From the NCBI RefSeq assembly GCF_001989615.1, contig NZ_CP019068.1, forward strand, positions 62,001-126,000: a DNA stretch of 64,000 nt. Reading direction: 5' to 3'. Below, piece after piece: positions 17,801 to 24,596 of this stretch. Under the pieces are notes generated by a model. That model had not been told where the DNA came from. It saw nothing but the letters and a program-made list of their open reading frames with translations, and made no database searches. How positions within the stretch are numbered: position 1 is the stretch's first letter; every line of letters starts with the position of its first letter. The stretch is from Halorientalis sp. IM1011 (GTDB taxonomy: Archaea > Halobacteriota > Halobacteria > Halobacteriales > Haloarculaceae). The position numbers and the translations under genes were made by a program.

Positions 17801-18117
17801 TCCCCCGGTCGGTGAGCGTCCGCGAGGTGGTCCAGCGGGTGACCGACGTCTACCCGTCGGCCGACCTTGAAGCCCAGCGGTCCGTCCGCTCGCCCGACGA
17901 ATCATCGACCCACCGACACAAACGCATCCTCGACGAACTCACCGACCGACAGCGGACCGTCCTCGAGACCGCCCAGTACGCCGGCTACTTCGAGTGGCCC
18001 CGCGAGAGCACCGGCGAGGAAGTGGCCGACGCGCTCGATCTCTCCCCGTCGACGTTCTCACAGCACCTCCGGGCCGGCCAGCGCAAGACCTTCGACGGGC
18101 TGTTCGGCGACAGCTAG
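14890..18117 (+). CDS. Bat-type multi-PAS/GAF sensor with HTH_10 DNA-binding domain
   Basis: A 1075-aa one-component regulator of the bacterio-opsin-activator family. Order: PAS (about 8-115), PAS (125-235), GAF (250-400), PAS (415-530), PAS (540-660), GAF (670-830), Bat-type domain (850-1010) and a C-terminal HTH_10 (LTDRQRTVLETAQYAGYFEWPRE to LDLSPSTFSQHLRAGQRK). PAC signatures such as FEDISDRKERE and VTRDMTERREYQQ follow the PAS domains. There is no kinase domain and no membrane segment. Such proteins couple redox, oxygen or light cues to transcription; the ligand here is unknown. A 1072-codon open frame on the opposite strand is a codon-bias shadow. Confidence 0.93.
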   Translation: MTDPGIQEESVEEVLGRVSDAFFALDTDWLFTYVNERAETVLEKSREDILGEGIWDHFAEARGTTFFHEYHEAMQTQETRSFEEYYPPLSAWFRVHAYPSDSGLSVYFEDISDRKERERERARYESVVETMGDGVYVVDETGEFTFVNDAYAEMVGYDREDLVGAPATTVVPEQDHREATELGATLREEDRETMTMEAELQRSDGETLIAEATFSLMTAGGETERVAVVRDITDRKERQRQLEDHRDMLAAHVDRTDLVQRINTAIAGATSQTEIRDAVCDLLADSDHYQTAWIGHREDGEVRLQTGAGLPADDLTALVDAARADGGTGPVGRAFERETIQVQQNVDGDTDDPRAEAFAEWGYHSSICIPLSYDGETVGVLTIDSERTHAFSGTERELLGSLADTIAYALQTITERRQFRTLVDATTEYAIFRLDTDGCVQTWNRGAERIKGYEAEEILGEHFSTFYTEEAREAGVPEENLETAVEAGTVEDEGWRVRRDGSTFWANVTITAIRDEDGSLDGFAKVTRDMTERREYQQRLRRQHDLTEQLIDTTPVAILAFDTDGTLVRANAQAVDELGIDDAALDAAESADEYSVGDLTVYDEEGELIPRTERPVTRTLEHGETISDETIVVETDSGQPRWLSYHSAPVFDDDGDVELAVVACDDISETKRREAELSRLDHINSIIRRLNSTLVESSDRETVHETVCSELAAAEPYDAAWYHEVDLAADELHPSASAGLDIDVDDVVVPVDDTLAGRAIRTGEVTTGRLSWDHPLANDVPTSDIGDAPVVAAVPITYSETQHGVLCLAATDETVFTEDIRDLFGELGETIGHGLTSIVRKEGLLSDGATRLEFRLRDYQTESDGVATEFADDGLEITFEDTVSVGDGTVLQYVSVPRESTNEATALFESQDAIERFRRLDGDEEAEADSGRGHYEIRQTEAPLIAALTEFGGRVVAVEAADGDFHIVTEFPRSVSVREVVQRVTDVYPSADLEAQRSVRSPDESSTHRHKRILDELTDRQRTVLETAQYAGYFEWPRESTGEEVADALDLSPSTFSQHLRAGQRKTFDGLFGDS

Positions 18118-18223
18118 CCATACCGAGCTATTTTGGTATGCAACTTACCCATGTCAGGTACGTTGTCAGAACACCCGGAACGAGGGGACGAGACCATGAA
18201 CGAGATGCCCGAGCCAACAGCTG

Positions 18224-18415
18224 GTGTCGATATCCGTGACTGACGACCAGAACAGCACAGGACCGGTCGATGGGGAGTCAGCCACCGTGTACAGTTGCGA
18301 CAACTGCGAGTCCCTGCTCGATATCAGCAGCTGGACGCCGATCGAGACGGACGAGGATGCAACTGTGTACCGGTTCTGCGACGAGAGCTGTCGCGACGAG
18401 TGGACTGACGATTGA
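18224..18415 (+). CDS. Small zinc-finger-like protein
   Basis: About 60 aa. A CDNC pair in VYSCDNCESLLDISSW and a CDESCRDEW pair form a treble-clef/MYM-like zinc site. GTG 18224 and GTG 18236 are both possible starts; a 15-codon reading frame (ATG 18196) ends over the second one. Short proteins of this type are common in haloarchaea, with no established role that I know of. Confidence 0.65.
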   Translation: MSISVTDDQNSTGPVDGESATVYSCDNCESLLDISSWTPIETDEDATVYRFCDESCRDEWTDD

Positions 18416-18516
18416 GCCGCGGACGCGGTCGGTTTCTTCTCAGATGTTCAGGTCAGTTCATCGAACCTGTTTGGGTATCGGATTAAAGGGAATCGGATAT
18501 GAGTACTTGAACGAAG

Positions 18517-19158
18517 ATGACAGAGACAGCTCCAGACGCCGACACGGCGGCCAGTAACGGCGGTGGGACGGGTGACCCTGCCGACTCGGACCTGGATCTC
18601 GACACGACGTTTCACCTGTTGCAGACGGAACGGCGACGGCTCGCTCTCCGATATCTGTTCGAACGCGAGCGTGCGGGTGACGCGGTGGTTCCGATGGGTG
18701 ACGTGGCCGATCAGGTCGCGGCCTGGGAACACGACACGACCGTCGAGCGACTCGAGTCCACCCAGCGCCAGCGGGTGTACGTCGGTCTCTACCAGACTCA
18801 CCTGCCGAAACTCGACCAGCACGACGTCGTCGACTACGACCAGTCGCGCGGCCAGGTCGAACTGCGGCCGCGATGTCGCATGCTCGAACCGTATCTCGAC
18901 CTCGCGCCCGAGTCGGGCGGGGCTGACTCCCGGAGCCAGACTCCGGCGAACGAGGACGCCCCGTCCGAACACACGCTGTCCATCCGGGCGAAGCACCTGC
19001 TGCTCACTGCAGTCGGACTCGTGCCGCTGGCCGTGCTGGCGGCCCAGGTCGGTCCGGCACTCGTCGTCTCGACGGTGCTGCTGGCGGCCGTCCTCACCAT
19101 CGCCGCGATCGTCGGAGGCGAACCGCAACGCTACGTGCCTCACACGGCAATCTCCTGA
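18517..19158 (+). CDS. Winged-helix domain protein with two C-terminal membrane helices
   Basis: 213 aa. Residues about 28-125 resemble the haloarchaeal DUF7344-like winged helix (FHLLQTERRRLALRYLF, VYVGLYQTHLPKLDQHDVV). Residues about 155-205 form two hydrophobic helices (LLLTAVGLVPLAVLAAQV, ALVVSTVLLAAVLTIAAIV). A membrane-anchored DNA-binding or signalling protein is the likely form. ATTAAAG about 29 nt upstream can serve as TATA box. It precedes another small HTH gene on the same strand by 20 nt, so they may share a transcript. Confidence 0.75.
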   Translation: MTETAPDADTAASNGGGTGDPADSDLDLDTTFHLLQTERRRLALRYLFERERAGDAVVPMGDVADQVAAWEHDTTVERLESTQRQRVYVGLYQTHLPKLDQHDVVDYDQSRGQVELRPRCRMLEPYLDLAPESGGADSRSQTPANEDAPSEHTLSIRAKHLLLTAVGLVPLAVLAAQVGPALVVSTVLLAAVLTIAAIVGGEPQRYVPHTAIS

Positions 19159-19178
19159 GTCTCACGCTTCCTCTCTCG

Positions 19179-19553
19179 ATGAGCCAACGACCCACTACCA
19201 TGCGATCAAGCGATACCGAACAGAGGACGATGATCGGCCGTAATCGCCTGCGCGAGACAGTCGACCGGATTCGACGGTCGCTGTTTGGCGCCACCGGCGG
19301 CGGAGAGCAGCGTTTGCTAACCGAATCCGGCCGGGTCGACACCGACGGTCTCGACATCGACGACGAGACGGTCGTCCTCCGACTGCTGACCGCAAAGGGT
19401 GGACGCATCAGGCAGAGTTCGGTCGTCGAACGGACGGACTGGTCACCCGCGAAGGTGAGCCGGCTACTCACGCGAATGGAGAAACGCAACCGGATCGACC
19501 GGGTTCGAATGGGACGCGAGAAAATCGTCGTCAGCGGCGACGGCGCGAGCTAA
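19179..19553 (+). CDS. MarR-like winged-helix regulator
   Basis: 124 aa with a clear C-terminal winged helix (VVLRLLTAKGGRIRQSSVVERTDW, then WSPAKVSRLLTRMEKRNRI and the wing RVRMGREKIVVSG). The N-terminal 55 residues are basic and poorly conserved; ATG 19200 or 19230 are alternative starts. The stop is one base from the stop of the convergent amidotransferase gene at 19555. No ligand domain is visible. Confidence 0.75.
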   Translation: MSQRPTTMRSSDTEQRTMIGRNRLRETVDRIRRSLFGATGGGEQRLLTESGRVDTDGLDIDDETVVLRLLTAKGGRIRQSSVVERTDWSPAKVSRLLTRMEKRNRIDRVRMGREKIVVSGDGAS

Positions 19554-19554
19554 G

Positions 19555-21447
19555 TTACTCGTCGACGGGCCCGACGGGTTCCCCCGCAGGCGGCGAGTCG
19601 GGCGTGGCGACCTGCTCCGTGACCGGCATCTCAAGCAGCGTCAGCAGCGAGTACAGCAGCGGCTGATTGTTCTCGCCGTTCACGTGCCGGCGATAACACT
19701 CGAGCGCACCGTCGAAGTCAAGCAACGGGAGGCGCTCCAGCAGGGCCTCGTTCTCCCGGATCGTCTCGAGCGTGAACGACGACCGGCGGACGATCTCGGC
19801 GCGGTTCGGCCAGGGCCCCTGGTCGAGGTGGGGTGCCGGTCCGTCGTCGGCGAAGTGCTTCCAGCGGAACTGGTTCAGGTTCCCGCCGACGTACTGGACC
19901 GGGAACGGATACTGGAGCGGGATCCCGGTATGGGCGTGCGGGATCGACGCGAGGTCGGGATCGAGATCCGACACGATCCGGTGGATCAGGTCCCGCCGCA
20001 CCAGCAGGTCGCGTGGAATCCGCTGTTGGAGGTCGAGCAGCCGGTTGTCGAGGAACGGGGTCCGGTACGGCCGGAGTTGCATGAGGCTCCGCGAGAAGAT
20101 GGCGTCGGTGTCCGCGCCCATCGGGTAGTAGTCGCCGTACATCACCATGTCGGTGAGGGTGTCGTAGGTGACGCCGTGGTTCTCGACCCGGGCGACGCCC
20201 TGGTCGATTCGGTTCTGGAGGATCCGATCGATGTCGCGCGAGTCGCTGACGTAGTGGACCGGTTCGATGGCTTCGGCGGTCTTGGCGGCGACGTACTGAT
20301 CGACGGTGTCGACGGGTTTCTCGGCCGGGAGCGTCACCTTGCCGACCGGCCCCAGCGACAGGTCGTGTGTCTGGAGCGGGCCGCCGTCGAACAGCATGTC
20401 GGCGTACAACCCAGAGAGGAGCACGTCCACGTTCTCCCGGATCTCGCCCTCGAACGGGGCGGTGTAGGCCTGATCGAACCACCCGCTGAAGTTCGACGTG
20501 GCGGGGCTCCGGTCGAGAATCGTCGCGTCGGTGTCGAGTTCCCGTTCGAGCATGTGGAACTCGTCGCCCGACGCGTCGGTCACGTCCCGGGCGATCCGGG
20601 TCTCGCGGCTCATCCAGTCGGTGATGTGGAACGCGTCGACGTCCCGATCGAGACCCGCGAGGAGGGCCCGGGAGTCGCTGCCGCCGCTGAGGAGGACGCC
20701 GTAGTCGAGGTCGTCGTCGTCGGTCCACTCGGCGAGCACCTGCTGGAACGTGTCGCGGAGGTCGTCGACGACCGTCGAGAGGGACTGATCGACCGGGCGG
20801 TACCGGGGTCGCCAGTAGGTCTCGGTCCGTTTCGAGGCGTCGGTCAGGTCGACCGTCACGACGGACGCGGGCGGGAGTTCGCGGACGCCAACGAGTGGCG
20901 TCTGGGTCCCGAACACGCGCCTGAGGACGAGGTACTCGTACAGGAGGTCCTCGTCGAAGGCGGGGTCGACCGCGGGGTGGTCGGGCAGCGCCTGGATGCT
21001 GGACGCGAAGACGAACCGGCCGTCGTCGGTCCGGGTGTAGTAGATCGGACGCGTCGCCAGTCGGTCGGTGACGAACGCGAGCGTGTCGGCCTCGCGGTCG
21101 AGCACCAGGATGGCGAAGTCACCGTTCAGGCCCTCGGCGAAGTCGAGCCCGTGGCGCTCGTAGAGGTCGGCACAGTACCGGGCGCTGTCGCCCGGCGCGT
21201 CCGCACGTGGCGTGTAGGACGTCCCGTCGTCGTAGCCGTACACGTCGCCCCAGACCCACAGCGAGACGTCCTCGCCGTCGACGGCCGCCGGCTGGTCGGT
21301 CGCGTAGAGGTCGTGGAACGAAGTCCACAGTGAGACCCGGTCACCGTCGTAGGTCGTTTCGACTTCGTCGTCGTGGGTCGTGATGCCGTCGACGAGCGCG
21401 TCCGTGCCGGCCGCGCCGGGACCGACGACCCCGCAGATTCCGACCAT
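19555..21447 (-). CDS. Asparagine-synthetase-like amidotransferase lacking Cys2
   Basis: A 630-aa homologue of AsnB/WbpS-type enzymes. The class II glutaminase domain is recognisable (MVGICGVVGPGAAG, GLNGDFAILVLDR), but Val stands where the catalytic Cys2 belongs; a Cys sits at position 5 instead, which cannot act as an N-terminal nucleophile without processing. The synthetase domain keeps the PP-loop (LLSGGSDSRALLAG). It lies 3 nt downstream of the sulfatase-like gene, so the two are coupled. In bacterial O-antigen clusters such proteins amidate uronic acids (WbpS, WbtH); ammonia or another amine may be the donor here. Cytoplasmic. Confidence 0.88.
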   Translation of the reverse strand: MVGICGVVGPGAAGTDALVDGITTHDDEVETTYDGDRVSLWTSFHDLYATDQPAAVDGEDVSLWVWGDVYGYDDGTSYTPRADAPGDSARYCADLYERHGLDFAEGLNGDFAILVLDREADTLAFVTDRLATRPIYYTRTDDGRFVFASSIQALPDHPAVDPAFDEDLLYEYLVLRRVFGTQTPLVGVRELPPASVVTVDLTDASKRTETYWRPRYRPVDQSLSTVVDDLRDTFQQVLAEWTDDDDLDYGVLLSGGSDSRALLAGLDRDVDAFHITDWMSRETRIARDVTDASGDEFHMLERELDTDATILDRSPATSNFSGWFDQAYTAPFEGEIRENVDVLLSGLYADMLFDGGPLQTHDLSLGPVGKVTLPAEKPVDTVDQYVAAKTAEAIEPVHYVSDSRDIDRILQNRIDQGVARVENHGVTYDTLTDMVMYGDYYPMGADTDAIFSRSLMQLRPYRTPFLDNRLLDLQQRIPRDLLVRRDLIHRIVSDLDPDLASIPHAHTGIPLQYPFPVQYVGGNLNQFRWKHFADDGPAPHLDQGPWPNRAEIVRRSSFTLETIRENEALLERLPLLDFDGALECYRRHVNGENNQPLLYSLLTLLEMPVTEQVATPDSPPAGEPVGPVDE

Positions 21448-21450
21448 CGG

Positions 21451-22905
21451 TCAGAGGTATCCCAGTTCTTCGAGTCGTGACTCGACCGCCGTGTCGAACT
21501 CCATCGACTGTTCCGCGGCGGCCGCACGGTCCTTGTACGTCTGGATGGGGACGTCGAACTGCTCGGTCGCGAACGGCGGCACGTCCACCTCGGCCCCACG
21601 CTGTGACTGCCAGGACGGAGTGTCCGGGTCGAGCTCGTACGCGTAACTCTCGTCGAGGGAGTTCCACTGGTACTTGGTGTCGCCGTCGTAGACACAGCGG
21701 ATCATGCGGTTCCAGTAGGCGTACTCGTCGTCCGTGAACTCCCGATTCCAGGTTCCGTCGCCCGTGCCGAGGAGGCCGACCGTCTCGGCGGCGACGCGGT
21801 CGCGACCGAACCGGTCGTCGTACTCCTCGTCGTGGGCCAGGCGGACGACGAGTTCGCCCAGATCCAGATGGGAGAAATACCGGTGTTCGGTCTCGGGGTA
21901 CCCGTCGGGCGGGTTGACGACTTCACAGGGCGTGTGGAGGACGCCCTCGGTCGCGGTGGCGGTGTGGTGGAACTCCTCGTCGTCGGCCGGGTAGCCGAGG
22001 TTGTGGCCGTGATCGGAGACGATCACGAACGTGGTCTCGCGATCGGTCTGGGCGCGCACGTCGTCGATCAACTGCGACACGGTGCGGTCGAGGTAGTCGA
22101 CGGCGGTGCGGTAGAGCGCCCGGTAGTTCTCGGTGTACTCCGTGGTCGCTTTCCCGTCGCGGTTGAGTTCCCACTTGTCGAGTTCCGTCGAGCGCCAGGT
22201 GTCGGGCACGTCGTGTAAGTCCTGATCGTACTGCCGGAGGTTCCGCAGCGGCGTGTGTGCGTCCATGTAGTTGACGAACGCGAAGAACGGTTCGTCGCCG
22301 TCGGCCTCGTCCTCGAGCCGGTCGGAGATGACGGTCGCGCCGTCGTCGACGGGTTCGGGGACCGGGAGCCGGCGGTAGTGGTCACCGAGCAGTGACCAGG
22401 CACCGTTGGCCACGCTCTTGCCGGGGTGGTCGTGGGACAGACAGGCACGCAGGAACGCCAGATACCGCTCGGCGGCGCTGTCGTGGTCGACTTCCGCTTT
22501 GGCCTCCTCGACGGTGAGGGCCTCCGGGAACAGCGACTCGTTGGTGTGAGAGCCGATCGAGAAGTCGTGGAACGCGTCGAACAGCGAATCGAACTCGAAA
22601 AACGAGTTCATGTACGCGTTGGCGCTCAGTCCGACCGTCCGATGGTCGGGCAGTCGGCCGAGGAAGGTGTCGTCGCGGTCGAGCGACGAGAAACTGAAGT
22701 CGGCGTCGAACCGCTCTGCGTGGACGCCGTGGGTGTGTGGTAGCCTGCCGGTGAAGATGCTCGTGTGACTGGGCACGCTCCAGGAACTCGCCGCGCGAGC
22801 CTGCTCGAAGGAGAGGTCGGACTTCGAGCGCAGGCGCGGCGCGTACTCGTCGAAACAGTCCTTCCGGACGGTGTCCAGGACGACGAACACGACGTTTCGT
22901 GTCAT
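21451..22905 (-). CDS. Sulfatase-family hydrolase (AP superfamily) with Ser-type active site
   Basis: 484 aa. The N-terminus provides the metal site (VVFVVLDTVRKDCFDEY) and the sulfatase signature is present in altered form: SWSVPSHTSIFTGRLPHTHG, where C/S-x-P-S-R is expected and His replaces Arg. A second metal site is VIVSDHGHNLGY. No signal peptide is seen, so it probably acts in the cytoplasm. It is first in an operon with the amidotransferase-like gene and is driven by the shared box at 23023-23040. It could be a sulfatase, or a phospho-transferring AP-superfamily enzyme acting on glycan intermediates. Confidence 0.87.
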   Translation of the reverse strand: MTRNVVFVVLDTVRKDCFDEYAPRLRSKSDLSFEQARAASSWSVPSHTSIFTGRLPHTHGVHAERFDADFSFSSLDRDDTFLGRLPDHRTVGLSANAYMNSFFEFDSLFDAFHDFSIGSHTNESLFPEALTVEEAKAEVDHDSAAERYLAFLRACLSHDHPGKSVANGAWSLLGDHYRRLPVPEPVDDGATVISDRLEDEADGDEPFFAFVNYMDAHTPLRNLRQYDQDLHDVPDTWRSTELDKWELNRDGKATTEYTENYRALYRTAVDYLDRTVSQLIDDVRAQTDRETTFVIVSDHGHNLGYPADDEEFHHTATATEGVLHTPCEVVNPPDGYPETEHRYFSHLDLGELVVRLAHDEEYDDRFGRDRVAAETVGLLGTGDGTWNREFTDDEYAYWNRMIRCVYDGDTKYQWNSLDESYAYELDPDTPSWQSQRGAEVDVPPFATEQFDVPIQTYKDRAAAAEQSMEFDTAVESRLEELGYL

Positions 22906-23022
22906 CGAATCACTTCGGAATGGTCCGATTGAGCCGCGATCGACGACGATACTGCCGGTGGGTTCGTCGCTGTGCTTTCGGGTAACCGTGATTCATACAT
23001 CCCGTTACCGGAGCCGACCGTG

Positions 23023-23040
23023 TTATTATAGGCGCCGTAA
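23023..23040 (-). promoter_or_regulatory. Shared promoter box (TTAC-N7-ATAATAA)
   Basis: Minus-strand reading: TTAC-GGCGCCT-ATAATAA-CAC, 118 nt before ATG 22905, implying a leader of roughly 90 nt. The remainder of 22906-23277 is GC-rich; I see no gene in it. Confidence 0.65.
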
Positions 23041-23277
23041 GTTCGCCCCGGAACGGACCCCGTTCAGTTCCGGATCGATGGGAACGGGAGTACAACACCG
23101 GCAGTGACGGGAGCACCGATACGCCGCCGCTCGGGTGGTGGGCTAGAAGGGGATCGTCGTCAACGCCGGCGGGGTCGTACTTACGGGGGCCGTAATCACG
23201 GCACAGCCGGCCCGACACACCGATCCGGGGCGTCGGCGGCCGAAACACACAGGGTGGTGCCGCAAACAGTGCCCCCA

Positions 23278-24402
23278 ATGGCACACACGGCAGATCAGTC
23301 GATAGCTCCCTTGCTCGTCGACGACGATCCCGCCAGCGGCAAGCGGCTGCGCCACCACTTGCGAGACGACGCGTTCCGGTTCGACACGCCGTCGGCGGAC
23401 CTCACACGCGTCGAGACGGTCGCCGCTGGCCGGGAGGCCGTCGAGTCCGGGACGTACGACGTGGTGTTGCTGTCGCTCGGGGTCGGGGACACCGAGGGAC
23501 TCGACGCCCTAGATCGATTCCTCGAGGAGGACCACGGCGTTCCGATCGTCGCGCTGACCGAGATCGACGGACGCGACGTGGGTGAGCGGGCGGTCCGTCG
23601 CGGTGCGCAGGACTTCCTCGTGAAAGGGTCGCTGGACGGGGACCGGCTCTGGCGTGCCATCAGGTACGCCGTCGAGCGACAGGCACAGGTCGAGGAACTC
23701 GAACAACGGGCACGGGAACTCCGCCGGCAAAACGATCGGATGGCGTTTTTCAACGCCGTGCTCCGTCACGACCTCCTGAACGGGATGAACGTCATCAGAG
23801 GCCGGGCACAGCTGTTGCGGGACTCGGTCGACGACGAGGAGCGTGACCACGTCGAGGCGCTGCTGGAGTGGAGCGACAGTCTCGTCGACCTCACCGAGAA
23901 GGTCCGTGCAGTCCTCGACTCCGTGACCGAGGGCGAGGAGCGGGACCGCCAGCCAGTCGATCTGGCCCCGGTCGTAGCGGGCGAGGCCGAGCGCGTGCGC
24001 GGGATGGCCGAGGGTGTGACGGTAACCGTGGACGTGCCGGCGGAGGCGACGGTCCTGGCCGACGACCTGCTCGGGGACGTGATCGGCAACCTCATGACGA
24101 ACGCCGTCGAGCACAACGATCCCGACGGGCTGACGGTGACGGTGACGGCGTCGGTCGCGGACGACACCGTCACCCTGTCCGTCGCCGACGACGGGGCGGG
24201 ACTCCCCGCGACCGAGCACGCGACGCTGTTCGAGCGCGGCGAGTCCGGGACGGCGTCGAACGGGTCCGGGTTCGGCCTCCACTTCGTCGACGTCATGGTC
24301 GACACGTACGGCGGCGACGTGCGAGCGGGCGAGTCCGACGCCGGCGGTGCCGAGTTCGTCCTCACTCTCCCGCGGGCTGATACTGCCGGACAGAATATTT
24401 AA
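23278..24402 (+). CDS. Histidine kinase with N-terminal receiver lacking the phospho-acceptor Asp
   Basis: A 374-aa soluble kinase. The N-terminal receiver keeps the acidic pocket (LLVDDDPASGKRL) and the Lys (DFLVKGSLD), but position 66, normally the phosphorylated Asp, is Ser (YDVVLLSLGVGD). A HisKA helix (NAVLRHDLLNGMNVIRGRAQLL) and an ATPase domain follow (LMTNAVEHNDPDG, VADDGAGLP, GSGFGLHFVDVMVDTYGG). I chose ATG 23278 because the receiver begins right after it; an in-frame start at 23104 adds only low-complexity sequence. The architecture matches the hybrid kinase at 2664-3755. It may respond by protein contact rather than phosphorylation. Confidence 0.88.
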   Translation: MAHTADQSIAPLLVDDDPASGKRLRHHLRDDAFRFDTPSADLTRVETVAAGREAVESGTYDVVLLSLGVGDTEGLDALDRFLEEDHGVPIVALTEIDGRDVGERAVRRGAQDFLVKGSLDGDRLWRAIRYAVERQAQVEELEQRARELRRQNDRMAFFNAVLRHDLLNGMNVIRGRAQLLRDSVDDEERDHVEALLEWSDSLVDLTEKVRAVLDSVTEGEERDRQPVDLAPVVAGEAERVRGMAEGVTVTVDVPAEATVLADDLLGDVIGNLMTNAVEHNDPDGLTVTVTASVADDTVTLSVADDGAGLPATEHATLFERGESGTASNGSGFGLHFVDVMVDTYGGDVRAGESDAGGAEFVLTLPRADTAGQNI

Positions 24403-24551
24403 CAGCCGGTGTTCGAGGGAGGCGGTATGACGATGTCCCCGGACAGATTCGACGAGCAACGGTTACGAACCTCTGGCCGGCAGTATGGTACCGGGACAGT
24501 GCTGACGACCACGTGTGACCGTCCGATCGGGAGGCGGCCGGCGGCCACGGC

Positions 24552-24569
24552 TTACCGCCTCTATAATAA
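24552..24569 (+). promoter_or_regulatory. Shared promoter box, leaderless spacing
   Basis: TTAC-CGCCTCT-ATAATAA-ACC, ending 28 nt before ATG 24597. With its flank it is nearly identical to the minus-strand box at 2181-2198. Confidence 0.72.
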
Positions 24570-24596
24570 ACCGCCCGGGTCGTCTACGGATGGACG

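Noticed and set aside
19684-21333. Long plus-strand frame opposite the amidotransferase gene
   Set aside because: Antisense shadow: Val/Arg-rich translation without motifs, while the minus strand has clear conserved motifs.
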